Notes: generated by a model from the sequence alone, not told the origin. A stretch of 64,000 nt of DNA from an uncultured Clostridia bacterium (GCA_934476675.1 CAKSOE010000001.1:124001-188000), one strand, 5' to 3'. Shown: positions 16,703-25,324, counted from the stretch's first letter. Made by a program: numbers and translations.

Positions 16703-17950
16703 ATGACGGAATTACAGGAAAAATGTACGCTTGCAAAAGATGCGTCGTATAAAATGGCGTCAATCGGCACGGAAGTGAAGAATACAGCGCTTGAAGCTAT
16801 TGCGGCGGCATTATGCGAAAGAAGCGGAGAAATTATAGCCGCAAATAAAGAAGATATTGAAAATGCGCTGAATAACGGCATACGTCCCGCAATGGTTGAC
16901 AGGCTGAGGCTGACGGAGAAACGGATTGAAGATATAGCGGAGGGTGTAAGGCAGGTAAAAGCTTTAAACGACCCGATAGGCGAGGTTATACGGATGTGGA
17001 CGCGCCCGAACGGATTGGAAATCGGTCAGAAACGTGTTCCTATGGGTGTAATCGCGATAATTTACGAAGCGCGTCCGAATGTTACGGTTGATGCAGCGGC
17101 GTTATGCCTTAAAACGTCAAATGCGTGTGTTTTAAGGGGCGGCAGCGAAGCGATAAGGTCAAATATTGCAATAATGAAGATTATGCAGGAGGCGGCATAC
17201 GGCGCCGGAATACCGGAGGGAGCACTTAATATAATCACGGACACAAGCCGCGAAACGGCTTCGCAGCTTATGAAAATGAACGGTTACATAGACATGCTTA
17301 TTCCGCGCGGCGGCAAAGGACTTATCAAAAGTGTTGTGGAAAATGCAACAGTTCCCGTGGTGGAAACTGCTGCCGGAAACTGTCATGTGTATGTGGACGG
17401 TGACGCGGATTTGGATATGGCGGTTAAAATCGTAATGAATGCAAAGGTTCAGCGTCCGTCGGTCTGCAATGCGGCTGAAACTCTTTTGGTAGATAAAAGG
17501 ATTGCGGAAAGCTTTATTCCGCGCATATTTGACGAGCTTAAAAAGAAGGATGTTGAAATCCGTGCGGATAAATTATCCAAAAGCTTTTATCCTGATGTTA
17601 ACGATGCATCGGAGGATGATTATTATACAGAGTACAATGACTACATAATCGCAGTAAAAACGGTTGACGGCGTGGACGAGGCAATAGAGCATATAAATAA
17701 ATACAATACAAAACATTCGGAGGCAATTGTAACCGATAGCTATGAAAATTCGCAGAAATTTTTGCGTGAAGTCGATGCGGCTGCGGTATACGTGAATGCG
17801 TCAACTCGCTTTACCGACGGCTTTGAATTTGGATTCGGTGCGGAAATTGGCATAAGCACGCAGAAAATGCACGCGCGCGGCCCGATGGGTCTTGAAGCGC
17901 TTACGTCCGTAAAATATATAGTTTACGGCAATGGTCAGATAAGAGAATAA
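16703..17950 (+). CDS. proA: Gamma-glutamyl phosphate reductase
   Basis: ProA reduces gamma-glutamyl phosphate with NADPH to glutamate semialdehyde, which cyclises to the proline precursor. The 415 residues contain GVIAIIYEARPNVT, the NAD(P) loop LRGGSEA, LIPRGG and the catalytic Cys in RPSVCNAAETLLV. The C-terminal FGFGAEIGISTQKMHARGPMG region is intact. It is the second gene of proBA. Confidence 0.97.
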   Translation: MTELQEKCTLAKDASYKMASIGTEVKNTALEAIAAALCERSGEIIAANKEDIENALNNGIRPAMVDRLRLTEKRIEDIAEGVRQVKALNDPIGEVIRMWTRPNGLEIGQKRVPMGVIAIIYEARPNVTVDAAALCLKTSNACVLRGGSEAIRSNIAIMKIMQEAAYGAGIPEGALNIITDTSRETASQLMKMNGYIDMLIPRGGKGLIKSVVENATVPVVETAAGNCHVYVDGDADLDMAVKIVMNAKVQRPSVCNAAETLLVDKRIAESFIPRIFDELKKKDVEIRADKLSKSFYPDVNDASEDDYYTEYNDYIIAVKTVDGVDEAIEHINKYNTKHSEAIVTDSYENSQKFLREVDAAAVYVNASTRFTDGFEFGFGAEIGISTQKMHARGPMGLEALTSVKYIVYGNGQIRE

Positions 17951-17968
17951 CAGTGGGAGAAATGTATA

Positions 17969-18625
17969 ATGAAAGATTTACAAGAAAATAACATTCCGGC
18001 GGAGCATCAGAATGAAGATTGCTATTTTCCGGATTTAAATAAGGGAATACGCATCCTTTTTGTGGGAAATTCCATAACCAAGCACGCTCCGAAACCGGAA
18101 GTCGGCTGGAATAATGACTGCGGTATGGAAGCATCGGCGCTAGAAAACGACTACGTGCATATATTAAAAAAACGTATACGTGAAATTCATCCCGATGCGT
18201 CATTTGCGATTTTGCAGGTTGCGGATTTTGAGCGTCAGTTTGAAAGCTTTGATATTGCAAACAACTATCGCGCCGCAATAGATTTTGACGCAGATATAAT
18301 TACAATGCTGTTCGGAGCAAATGTTCCGAAAGAATACCGAACCTCAACCGATGACCCGGTGCGGTTCGGGGACAGATATCGCGAACTGAGAAAGGCTCTT
18401 GATAAAAGCGGCAATGCGAAAGTCGCACACATGGAGGGATTTTATATGCTTTCCAAGATTGACGGCGAAAGAGAAGAAGCGGCAAAAGAATTCGGAGATA
18501 CATATATCAAAATGGGTGAGACCAGAACAAAAGAAGAAGCGAGAGGTCATTTTAACCACCCAAACGATTTGGGAATGAAAGAAATTGCAGACAAATTCTG
18601 GAACACAATTAAAGAATGGATGTAA
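17969..18625 (+). CDS. SGNH/GDSL-type hydrolase
   Basis: This 218-residue protein has the SGNH hydrolase core: FVGNSIT with the nucleophile Ser at about residue 35, a Gly near 74, GAN around 111, and the C-terminal Asp/His block HFNHPNDLGM around 197-205. Members hydrolyse acyl or acetyl esters on lipids or sugars. It has no signal peptide, so it should act in the cytoplasm. It follows proA by 18 bases with a GGGAG-type site, but has no obvious link to proline synthesis. The substrate is unknown. Confidence 0.8.
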   Translation: MKDLQENNIPAEHQNEDCYFPDLNKGIRILFVGNSITKHAPKPEVGWNNDCGMEASALENDYVHILKKRIREIHPDASFAILQVADFERQFESFDIANNYRAAIDFDADIITMLFGANVPKEYRTSTDDPVRFGDRYRELRKALDKSGNAKVAHMEGFYMLSKIDGEREEAAKEFGDTYIKMGETRTKEEARGHFNHPNDLGMKEIADKFWNTIKEWM

Positions 18626-18659
18626 AATAACAAAAAATCCGCAGCTTTAGCGACAGCCA

Positions 18660-18880
18660 CATAAGGAGGGGCAATCCCTCATTTTGTGTAAATCTCAAAA
18701 TTGGCTCCAAAATGATAATATAATCTAAGTAACTTTTGCAGGCTGAAAGCCGGATTTCGGTCTTCAGCCTTTAAGAAATCCCTCTATTGCATTCGGTGTA
18801 TAAATCAGTGTTCTGACCGCTTCGGATACTTGAAATATGTTGATAAATTTGCCAAATTTGCTCGACACGAAACAGCTATC
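18660..18880 (-). pseudogene. Degenerate IS256-family transposase 3' fragment
   Basis: On the - strand the stretch from about 18858 reads ANLSTYFKYP. After a one-base frameshift near 18828 it continues as EAVRTLIYTPNAIEGF, the conserved C-terminal signature of IS256-type transposases (STYFKYP...LIYTTNAIEG). The rest of the domain is gone and stop codons follow. TTTACACAAAATGAGGGATTG (about 18689-18669) may be the old terminal repeat. This is a relic. The 18626-19013 gap holds nothing else I can name except the hairpin below. Confidence 0.7.
18741..18769. repeat. Imperfect hairpin in the IS256 relic region
   Basis: GGCTGAAAGCCG (18741-18752) pairs with CGGTCTTCAGCC (18758-18769), 12 positions with one mismatch and one wobble, around a 5-base loop. 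No T-run follows. It may be part of the inserted element or an independent small repeat. Confidence 0.45.
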
Positions 18881-19013
18881 TTGTGATATTTCATGCTCCG
18901 CTTTTTATTAAAATTATTAAGCCCAAAGCACAGTTTGTTAGTCAACAGCCGTATTGTAAATGTCAAGAAGTAGCAACTACAGAAAATAAGGAAACTCAAA
19001 AAGTGTTTATATA

Positions 19014-19042
19014 TTGACATACAAAAGAAAATGGTATAAAAT
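19014..19042 (+). promoter_or_regulatory. SigA-type promoter of prfA
   Basis: TTGACA (19014-19019) is followed after 17 bases by TAAAAT (19037-19042), or after 15 bases by TATAAA. The predicted leader to the prfA ATG is about 97 bases and ends in a hairpin. Confidence 0.6.
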
Positions 19043-19116
19043 ATATAGGATTTCTAATATGAAAAATACGTATTTGCCGTTTAATCGGATTGCGTTTTTT
19101 TTCGTATTATATTTAT

Positions 19117-19130
19117 GCTGCGTATGCAGC
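19117..19130 (+). promoter_or_regulatory. Leader hairpin abutting the prfA ribosome site
   Basis: GCTGC-GTAT-GCAGC is followed directly by GGAACGGAGATTAAA and then the prfA ATG, 15 bases after the hairpin. The same arrangement occurs at 23669-23684 and 29011-29026. Confidence 0.6.
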
Positions 19131-19145
19131 GGAACGGAGATTAAA

Positions 19146-20216
19146 ATGTTTGATAAATTAGACGCACTTGAAGAACGCTTCGAGCTGGTAAGTGAAAAAA
19201 TAAGCGACCCTGAGGTTATAAACAATCAGGAAATCTGGAGAAAATATTGCAAGGAACATTCCGACCTCACTCCGATAGTGGCAAAATACCGCGAATTAAA
19301 GACGGCAAAACAAACCATTGCGGATGATAAGGAAATGCTTGAAGAGGGACAAGATAAAGATTTCGAGGAAATGATAAAGCTTGAGTTGTCCGAGGCAGAG
19401 GATAATGTAGAAAAAATTTCGGAGGAACTTAAAATTCTTCTTCTTCCGAAAGACCCGAATGATGAAAAGAACGTTATCATGGAAATACGCGGCGGAACGG
19501 GCGGAGATGAAGCGGCTCTGTTTGCTGCCGATTTGATGCGTATGTATTCGATGTATGCGGAAAGCCGCCATTGGAAGATAGAAATTTTAAATTCCAATCC
19601 TACAGATATAGGCGGCTATAAGGAAGTGAGTTTTTCGATAGAGGGGCAGGGCGCGTATTCAAGGCTGAAATTTGAAAGCGGCGTGCATCGCGTGCAGCGT
19701 GTTCCGGAAACGGAATCAGCCGGACGTATACACACCTCGGCAGTAACCGTTGCCGTGTTGCCGGAGGTGGAGGAGGTTGAAGTGGAAATCAACCAGAACG
19801 ATTTGAGAATTGATGTGTTCCGTGCGGGCGGTCCGGGCGGACAGTGTGTAAACACTACTGATTCCGCAGTTAGAATAACTCATATACCGACAGGTATTGT
19901 GGTTTCGTGCCAGGATGAGAAATCACAGTTTAAGAATAAGGATAAGGCAATGAAAATCCTGCGTTCGCGTATATATGACGCGATGGAGGCAGAGCGGCAC
20001 AAGGATATTGCGGACGCAAGAAAATCGCAGATTGGTTCCGGGGACAGAAGTGAGCGTATACGCACTTACAATTTTCCGCAGGGCAGAGTTACCGATCATA
20101 GGATTAACCTTACGCTGTATAAGCTTGAACAGATTCTTGACGGTGCGCTTGATGAGCTTACGGACGCATTGATTACCGCAGATCAGGCTGCAAAGCTTGC
20201 CGGTGCGGAGGAATAA
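19146..20216 (+). CDS. prfA: Peptide chain release factor 1
   Basis: RF1 reads UAA and UAG and triggers peptide release. The 356 residues contain the catalytic GGQ in RAGGPGGQCVNTTDSAVRI and the RF1-type VHRVQRVPETESAGRIHTS segment, not the RF2 form. ATG 19146 (MFDKLD) is chosen because GGAG lies 6-7 bases upstream and the family N-terminus starts there. An in-frame extension back to 19014 would cover the promoter. prmC, often adjacent, is not here. Confidence 0.97.
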   Translation: MFDKLDALEERFELVSEKISDPEVINNQEIWRKYCKEHSDLTPIVAKYRELKTAKQTIADDKEMLEEGQDKDFEEMIKLELSEAEDNVEKISEELKILLLPKDPNDEKNVIMEIRGGTGGDEAALFAADLMRMYSMYAESRHWKIEILNSNPTDIGGYKEVSFSIEGQGAYSRLKFESGVHRVQRVPETESAGRIHTSAVTVAVLPEVEEVEVEINQNDLRIDVFRAGGPGGQCVNTTDSAVRITHIPTGIVVSCQDEKSQFKNKDKAMKILRSRIYDAMEAERHKDIADARKSQIGSGDRSERIRTYNFPQGRVTDHRINLTLYKLEQILDGALDELTDALITADQAAKLAGAEE

Positions 20217-20282
20217 GACGGCAAAATAAAAACATTTTGTAAATATCCCGTGAAAAAGCTTTTATTTATCGGGCGTTTATGA

Positions 20283-20316
20283 TATACTAATCTAATACGG
20301 TACAAAATCGAGTACC
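20283..20316 (+). promoter_or_regulatory. Possible promoter and operator dyad upstream of the Clp ATPase
   Basis: A TATACT -10 (20283-20288) with a weak TTTTAT -35 (20260-20265) is followed by the dyad GGTAC (20299-20303) / GTACC (20312-20316) over the predicted start region. The position suits a repressor. It does not resemble the CtsR tandem heptamer. Confidence 0.4.
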
Positions 20317-20351
20317 AAACGTGAATATAGTCAGTGAAAGGATTTTATAGT

Positions 20352-22658
20352 ATGGAATTATGCGCAAAATGTAAAAAAAATCCGGCTGTTTTGTTTATAA
20401 CCAAGATGGAGGGCGGAAAGACAACAAGCGAGGGTTTGTGTCTGAGCTGCGCAAAGGAATTGGGCATAGCGCCGCTTAATAATATGATAAATCAGTTCGG
20501 CGTTGCGGACGAAGAATTAGATTCTCTCAATACGCAGATGTCCGAATTTATTGAAAATCTCGGCGGAATGAAGAACATGGACGGAAATATGAACGAGCTT
20601 ATGCAGGAGCTTAGCGGCGGCGAGGATGACGAGGGCGGTGCGGCAACTGCGCCTTTGAGTGAATTTTTCGGAAATATGTTCGGTGCAGATGCAGCCGGTG
20701 ATGGAAACACTAAAACGGACACCAAAAGGAAAAAGCAGAAAAACAAAAAAAGTCTGCTTGACACCTATGGAACGAATTTAACCGCAAAAGCAGCTCTCGG
20801 CAAGGTTGACAGAGTAATCAGCCGCGACGGCGAAATTGAACGCGTTATTCAGATTTTAAACAGGCGTTCAAAAAACAATCCCGTGCTTTTGGGCGAGCCG
20901 GGTGTGGGAAAAACCGCAGTAGCGGAGGGGCTTGCCTGCCGTATTTTTGAGAAAAAGGTTCCACCGAAGCTTTTCGGCTGCCAGATTTATTTGCTTGATT
21001 TTACGGCAATTGTTGCAGGTACACAGTTCCGCGGTCAGTTTGAGGCGCGCTTAAAGAATCTTTTGAATGAAGCGGCAGAAGCCGGAAATGTGATTCTCGT
21101 GATTGATGAAATTCATAATATTGTTGCGGCAGGCGACGCAGAGGGCGCGATGAGTGCGGCGAATATTTTAAAGCCGGCGCTTGCAAGAGGTGAAATTCAG
21201 GTCATCGGCGCAACAACGCTTTCGGAATACAGGAAGTTTATTGAAAAGGACAGCGCCCTTGAAAGACGTTTTCAGCCTGTTCTTATTGATGAACCGTCTG
21301 TCAGCGAGAGCATAGAGATACTTAACGGTATAAAGGATTATTACGAGAAATATCACCATGTAAAAATAAGTGAAGAAGTGATAGGAGAGGCAGTAAGACT
21401 TTCCGAACGCTATATTACCGACAGATTTTTGCCGGATAAGGCGATTGACGTGATTGATGAAGCGGGATCGAGAGTAAATTTGCGTACAAAGGCAATATAT
21501 GACGTTTCGATGCTTTCAGAGCGAAAGAACAGTATAGATTCTGAGATAGATAAAGCAACCGAAGCGCAGGATTTTGAAAAAGCGGCAAATCTGCGGACAG
21601 AGAAGTTGCAGCTTGATGAAAGATTGGCAAAAGCCGAAGCGGAAGCGGCAAAGGCTGAGATAACATATGATGATATTGCGGCTGTAATTGAGGGCTGGAC
21701 GAAAATACCTGTTCATCGTCTGACCGAGAGCGAGGCTGATAAGCTGATTGACCTTGAAAGCAGGATTCATAAACGCGTTATAGGTCAGGAGGACGCCGTT
21801 GGTGCGGTGTCAAGAGCAATAAGACGCGGCAGAGCGGATATTACCGCGAAAAAGCGTCCTGTTTCGTTCATATTTGCAGGACCTACCGGAGTGGGAAAAA
21901 CAGAGCTTGTGAAAACAATTGCAGAGGTCATGTTTGATACGGAGGACGCGCTGATAAGGATAGATATGTCCGAGTATATGGAAAAACATTCGGTTTCAAA
22001 GCTTATCGGTTCGCCGCCGGGATATGTAGGATATGACGATGCCGGACAGCTGACCGAAAAGGTAAGGAGAAAACCGTATTCGGTAATATTGCTTGATGAG
22101 ATAGAAAAGGCACACCCCGATGTATTCAATCTGTTCTTGCAGATTCTTGACGACGGCCGTGTTGCTGACAGCCATGGTAAAATTGTGAACTTTGAGAATA
22201 CAATAATTATAATGACGACAAATGCAGGCTCGGAGTTCAAAAGAGCCGCGTCGGGCTTTATGGCAGATGAAGAAGTTGCTTTGTCCGATAACGTGGATAA
22301 GAGCTTAAAACAGCTATTCAGACCGGAATTTCTGAACAGAATAGATGAAATCGTCACATTTAAACCTCTTACCAAGCCGGAGTTAAGACAAATTATTGAC
22401 CTGATGCTTAAAGATATTGTTGATAAGCTTAAAGAAAGAGGTGCGGATTTTGTAATCACCGATAGCGCAAGAGAACTGATTTTAGAGGACGGTTACGATG
22501 CGAAATACGGTGCAAGACCGCTTAAACGCTCAATTCAGAAGCTGATAGAGGATAAGCTGTCAATGCTGTCTATAAAGGGATTGATAAAAAACAACACTGT
22601 AATTACGGCAGACAGAAACGGTAATGAGATTAAGTTAAGTGCAGTGTCTGCAGCGTAG
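20352..22658 (+). CDS. ClpE-like AAA+ ATPase with N-terminal zinc finger
   Basis: This 768-residue Clp/Hsp100 unfoldase feeds proteins to ClpP or remodels aggregates. The N-terminus carries a four-Cys zinc finger (CAKC...CLSC, residues 3-36) as in ClpE and McsA, instead of the double Clp-N repeat. The first AAA domain has GEPGVGKTAVAEG and VILVIDEIHNI. A middle UVR/coiled segment (FEKAANLRTEKLQLDERL) follows, and the second AAA has GPTGVGKTELVKT and VILLDEIEKAHPD. ATG 20352 is chosen over an in-frame GTG at 20334 because GAAAGGA (20336-20342) lies 9 bases upstream of it. ClpC-like naming is also possible. Confidence 0.92.
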   Translation: MELCAKCKKNPAVLFITKMEGGKTTSEGLCLSCAKELGIAPLNNMINQFGVADEELDSLNTQMSEFIENLGGMKNMDGNMNELMQELSGGEDDEGGAATAPLSEFFGNMFGADAAGDGNTKTDTKRKKQKNKKSLLDTYGTNLTAKAALGKVDRVISRDGEIERVIQILNRRSKNNPVLLGEPGVGKTAVAEGLACRIFEKKVPPKLFGCQIYLLDFTAIVAGTQFRGQFEARLKNLLNEAAEAGNVILVIDEIHNIVAAGDAEGAMSAANILKPALARGEIQVIGATTLSEYRKFIEKDSALERRFQPVLIDEPSVSESIEILNGIKDYYEKYHHVKISEEVIGEAVRLSERYITDRFLPDKAIDVIDEAGSRVNLRTKAIYDVSMLSERKNSIDSEIDKATEAQDFEKAANLRTEKLQLDERLAKAEAEAAKAEITYDDIAAVIEGWTKIPVHRLTESEADKLIDLESRIHKRVIGQEDAVGAVSRAIRRGRADITAKKRPVSFIFAGPTGVGKTELVKTIAEVMFDTEDALIRIDMSEYMEKHSVSKLIGSPPGYVGYDDAGQLTEKVRRKPYSVILLDEIEKAHPDVFNLFLQILDDGRVADSHGKIVNFENTIIIMTTNAGSEFKRAASGFMADEEVALSDNVDKSLKQLFRPEFLNRIDEIVTFKPLTKPELRQIIDLMLKDIVDKLKERGADFVITDSARELILEDGYDAKYGARPLKRSIQKLIEDKLSMLSIKGLIKNNTVITADRNGNEIKLSAVSAA

Positions 22659-22660
22659 TA

Positions 22661-22691
22661 AAAAAACGCGGAAAATGTTTCCGCGTTTTTT
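22661..22691. terminator. Bidirectional terminator between the Clp ATPase and a convergent gene
   Basis: AAAAAACGCGGAAA (22661-22674) and TTTCCGCGTTTTTT (22678-22691) form a perfect 14-base stem with a 3-base loop and T-runs in both directions. It separates the convergent genes and overlaps the last base of the - strand stop. Confidence 0.9.
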
Positions 22692-23653
22692 TATTCGGTT
22701 GTTATAACCACTGTATCCGTATCTGCGTCCCAGGAAACATCAAATCCCGCAATATCCGCCAAGTCACGTATTTTAAAATAATTTGCCTCGTTTATGGTGT
22801 ATGCGGTCAAATCGGTTTCCACGCCGTCAACATATATCGGAGCGGTATTTTCGCTTATTTCAAATATTGTTGAAGTGTTTTCTGAAAGCTCTCCGCCCTC
22901 TATAACGTACTTAACGCCTGTTGAAACGGATATGGCATTAAGCGATGAATCCCACTCAACATTAAAACGTTTTTTTGTAGTACGCAAAACCATAGCAATA
23001 TCACGGATTTTGTAATAGTTCGAACCGTTAACGGAATATCCGTCGACATCAACGGCTTTGCCGTTAACCGTAACGCGCGAAGACGAATTATTTGCCGTAA
23101 GCGGATTTACGCCGTCATAACTGTCTATGAACTGCTTAATAAGAGTTCTGTTCGGATAGCCGTTAGTCATAAAGTTTTTGCCGTACATATCAACATAAGG
23201 AATTGTAGGGTACGGGCTTACATCACTTTTTTTGATTTTTGTGCAGGTAAGGGAAGAGCCGTCAAGCTCCAGTTTATAGTACGCAATAACAGAGGAATAT
23301 CTCGGAATTTCCTTACCGACAAAAATATCTCTGCCTTCTTTCTGGTGAACTGTTATGTCCGTAAGACAATCGCCTATAACATTCTGCGGTACTTTAATTT
23401 CGGAAATGGTACTGCCGTTTAAAGTAAAACCGTGTGAAATTCCGCCGTTGAGACCGGTACGGAGCACGAATGCTTCGGGAATACCGTTTTTGTCAAGGTC
23501 GGTAAGAACAACCTCGGAATATGTATTGTCCGTAGACATAAGCTTCATAAGCCTTGTGACAAATGCGTCGCGCCAGCTTTCAGCCGCCGACACAGGCGCT
23601 GCTGCTGAAAATGCAAGAATGGCAGTGAGCGCCAAAGAAATTATTTTTTTCAT
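22691..23653 (-). CDS. Secreted protein with two stalk (copper-amine-oxidase-N-like) domains
   Basis: The 320 residues start with a signal peptide (1-23). A domain of unknown function follows (about 24-165), then two repeats of the stalk module (about 178-245 and 255-318). Each repeat has a V-N/D-G segment followed by YxINxxNYxKIRDxA, as found in many Clostridia surface proteins. No enzyme motif was recognised. The start is ATG 23653, with GGAG about 7 bases upstream. Its own consensus promoter and a leader hairpin precede it. Confidence 0.8.
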   Translation of the reverse strand: MKKIISLALTAILAFSAAAPVSAAESWRDAFVTRLMKLMSTDNTYSEVVLTDLDKNGIPEAFVLRTGLNGGISHGFTLNGSTISEIKVPQNVIGDCLTDITVHQKEGRDIFVGKEIPRYSSVIAYYKLELDGSSLTCTKIKKSDVSPYPTIPYVDMYGKNFMTNGYPNRTLIKQFIDSYDGVNPLTANNSSSRVTVNGKAVDVDGYSVNGSNYYKIRDIAMVLRTTKKRFNVEWDSSLNAISVSTGVKYVIEGGELSENTSTIFEISENTAPIYVDGVETDLTAYTINEANYFKIRDLADIAGFDVSWDADTDTVVITTE

Positions 23654-23668
23654 GTTAATCTCCATTCC

Positions 23669-23684
23669 GCTGCCGTATGGCAGC
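23669..23684 (-). promoter_or_regulatory. Leader hairpin abutting the ribosome site of the stalk-domain protein
   Basis: On the - strand GCTGCC-ATAC-GGCAGC is followed directly by GGAATGGAGATTAAC and the ATG, 15 bases later. This nearly copies the prfA leader and the leader at 29011-29026. Confidence 0.6.
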
Positions 23685-23709
23685 ACAAATCATAACTTGT
23701 CTTTTTCTC

Positions 23710-23738
23710 ATTATACCAAAAAATATCGCAATTGTCAA
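23710..23738 (-). promoter_or_regulatory. Consensus SigA promoter of the stalk-domain protein
   Basis: On the - strand TTGACA (23738-23733), a 17-base spacer and TATAAT (23715-23710) match consensus exactly. The predicted leader is about 50 bases. Confidence 0.85.
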
Positions 23739-23752
23739 ATCGGGCAAAAAAG

Positions 23753-23792
23753 CAACAAAAAAGAGATAACAGATAATTTTCTGTTATCTCTT
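23753..23792 (-). terminator. Terminator of the tRNA-Asp transcript
   Basis: On the - strand AAGAGATAACAG (23792-23781) pairs perfectly with CTGTTATCTCTT (23772-23761), followed by a T-run (23760-23753). It lies five bases downstream of the tRNA 3' end. Confidence 0.9.
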
Positions 23793-23796
23793 AATC

Positions 23797-23873
23797 TGGC
23801 GATCCGGATGAGGTTCGAACTCACGACCTCTAGCGTGACAGGCTAGCGTTCTAACCAGCTGAACTACCGGACC
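23797..23873 (-). tRNA. tRNA-Asp (GTC)
   Basis: The cloverleaf can be drawn by hand. The acceptor arm GGTCCGG pairs with CCGGATC, and the D arm lies around AGTTCAGCTGGTTAGAACG. The anticodon stem CTAGC/GCTAG encloses the loop CTGTCAC with anticodon GTC, and the T arm holds GTTCGAACC. The 3' CCA is encoded. It is a single-gene transcript with its own consensus promoter and terminator. Confidence 0.95.
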
Positions 23874-23895
23874 GTGTCAAAATGACTACTTGATT

Positions 23896-23924
23896 ATTAT
23901 ACACTACTTTTTTTAAAATGTCAA
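23896..23924 (-). promoter_or_regulatory. Consensus promoter of tRNA-Asp
   Basis: On the - strand TTGACA (23924-23919), 17 bases and TATAAT (23901-23896) match consensus exactly, 22 bases upstream of the mature 5' end. The rest of the gap to 24018 is AT-rich with nothing else recognised. Confidence 0.85.
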
Positions 23925-24018
23925 GAAGTTTTTTTGCTTTTTTGAATAAAAATGTGCAAAATGTATTTATTTCAAAGAGTTTTCTTGTTTTTGAGGATTT
24001 TTATATCCCCTCTTGTTA

Positions 24019-24750
24019 TTAGTTAATAATTTCCAGCGCCATACGGTAAAGCGCCTCGGAATTTGCTTCGGTGTTGTCCATAGCGAAAATACAATATTTT
24101 GTACCGTTGAAATCAAACGTCAGGCTTTCTGTATGATGAATTTCAACAGAATCCGAACCATAGCTGAAAATATATTTTCCCGACTTTTCATCTTCCTTAT
24201 CCTCATCAGTCAGAGCGTAACCCTCGGGAACAAATTTCATATCCGATTGAACATAATACATATCTACGCCGTTTTGTGAATATGTCGGCGGTGTGTTTTT
24301 CTCATCGGGATATATGCCGCTTTTTTGTATGTGTATTTCTATGCGGCTGTTGTCCTTTTTGTAACGGTAATTCAGCCCTTTAAATTTGATTGTTTCATTT
24401 TCATCCTCGTATTTTTTCTTCTTTACCGAGCAGTCGGAGAAAACATATCCGTTGCTGAATTGTTCGGGAAGTGTGGGTTCGGTTTTAACAATTTTTTCAC
24501 ATTCGGCAGCGGAGGGCATAGAAGTATATTCCGGTTTGGCATTTGATGAACCGTATATAGTTGCTATTTTTGATGATGCAAGCGCCGCACAGCCGACCGT
24601 AAGAATAACCGCCGCAGCAATAATAATACTTTTTTTGAAATTAACCGTTTTCATAACAGAACTCTCCTTTTGTTCGGGCAGGGCAGATAATGTGTCCATA
24701 ACCCTTTGATGAAATTTTTCGCTTGGTTCGGGAAAGGAATTTTTATACAT
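24019..24750 (-). CDS. Putative anti-sigma factor, single-pass membrane protein
   Basis: This 243-residue protein has a short cytoplasmic N-terminus (about 1-38), one membrane helix (about 39-60: SIIIAAAVILTVGCAALASS) and a large external domain. The external part (about 70-243) resembles DUF4367-type domains common on anti-sigma factors, with an FVPEGYALTDEDK-like turn. It lies directly downstream of an ECF sigma gene with a 2-base gap. By position and topology it should hold that sigma factor at the membrane. No zinc anti-sigma HxxxCxxC motif is seen, so the identification rests on context. Confidence 0.68.
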   Translation of the reverse strand: MYKNSFPEPSEKFHQRVMDTLSALPEQKESSVMKTVNFKKSIIIAAAVILTVGCAALASSKIATIYGSSNAKPEYTSMPSAAECEKIVKTEPTLPEQFSNGYVFSDCSVKKKKYEDENETIKFKGLNYRYKKDNSRIEIHIQKSGIYPDEKNTPPTYSQNGVDMYYVQSDMKFVPEGYALTDEDKEDEKSGKYIFSYGSDSVEIHHTESLTFDFNGTKYCIFAMDNTEANSEALYRMALEIIN

Positions 24751-24752
24751 AG

Positions 24753-25205
24753 TTACACCTCCAAATGAGCTTTGAGTAATTTCCGGCCTCTTGCCAGACG
24801 GCTTTTTACCGTTCCGGCAGGTATTTTTAAAATATTTTTGATTTCTTCTACCGAATAACCCTCTATGTAGTAAAGCGTCACAGTGAGTCTGATTTTCGTA
24901 TCAAGCTTGTTCAATGCTTCATATAAGTCCGAATAATCGTTTTCGCAAAATCCTGTTTCTTCATCAAGCGGAGCAAAATGCTGTTTTGAACGCAGGATTT
25001 TGTTGCACTCGTTTATCAGAATACGAATGAGCCATGTTTTAAAATAACGTTCATTCCTGAGCGACGGCAGCTTTTCGTATGCCTTTAAAATGGCTTCCGA
25101 TACAGCGTCGGCGCAGTCGGCTTCGCTTTGGAGCATTGACATTGAAATGCGATACATAGTGGTTTCGGCTTCAAGAACATTGTTTTGAAATGTACTCTTA
25201 TCCAT
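24753..25205 (-). CDS. ECF-type RNA polymerase sigma factor
   Basis: The 150 residues show sigma region 2 (DCADAVSEAILKAYEKLPSL, then FKTWLIRILINECNKILR) and region 4 (LTVTLYYIEGYSVEEIKNIL with IPAGTVKSRLARGRKLLK), the layout of extracytoplasmic-function sigma factors. It forms a two-gene unit with the membrane protein downstream and has an ECF-type promoter of its own. The inducing signal is unknown. Confidence 0.93.
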   Translation of the reverse strand: MDKSTFQNNVLEAETTMYRISMSMLQSEADCADAVSEAILKAYEKLPSLRNERYFKTWLIRILINECNKILRSKQHFAPLDEETGFCENDYSDLYEALNKLDTKIRLTVTLYYIEGYSVEEIKNILKIPAGTVKSRLARGRKLLKAHLEV

Positions 25206-25239
25206 GCTTAAACCTCTCCGATAATTTTGTTTTACGTTA

Positions 25240-25269
25240 ATTAGATGTATTGGGATATAAAACGGTTCA
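25240..25269 (-). promoter_or_regulatory. ECF-type autoregulatory promoter
   Basis: On the - strand TGAACC (25269-25264) is followed after 16 bases by CATCTAAT (25247-25240). This is the TGAAC -35 and CGTC-like -10 layout of ECF sigma promoters, not a SigA promoter. It lies 35 bases before the sigma gene, which suggests self-activation. Confidence 0.55.
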
Positions 25270-25293
25270 TTTATTTTTAAAATTTTTTTGAAA

Positions 25294-25324
25294 AACCGGC
25301 ATTGCCGAAATGGCAGCGCCGGTT
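25294..25324 (-). terminator. Terminator of nrdDG
   Basis: On the - strand AACCGGCGCTGCC pairs with GGCAATGCCGGTT across a short loop, followed by TTTC. It lies just after the nrdG stop and upstream of the ECF promoter. Confidence 0.75.

Noticed and set aside
20216..20351. CtsR operator for the Clp ATPase
   Set aside because: No tandem GGTCAAA heptamers; only an unrelated GGTAC/GTACC dyad is present.
21785..22459. 224-codon open frame antisense to the Clp ATPase
   Set aside because: It is a Ser/Leu-rich shadow of the AAA domain coding strand; the motifs are all in the + frame.
23355..23846. 163-codon + strand open frame running into tRNA-Asp
   Set aside because: It is antisense to the stalk-domain gene and reads through the tRNA on the other strand, so it is not a gene.
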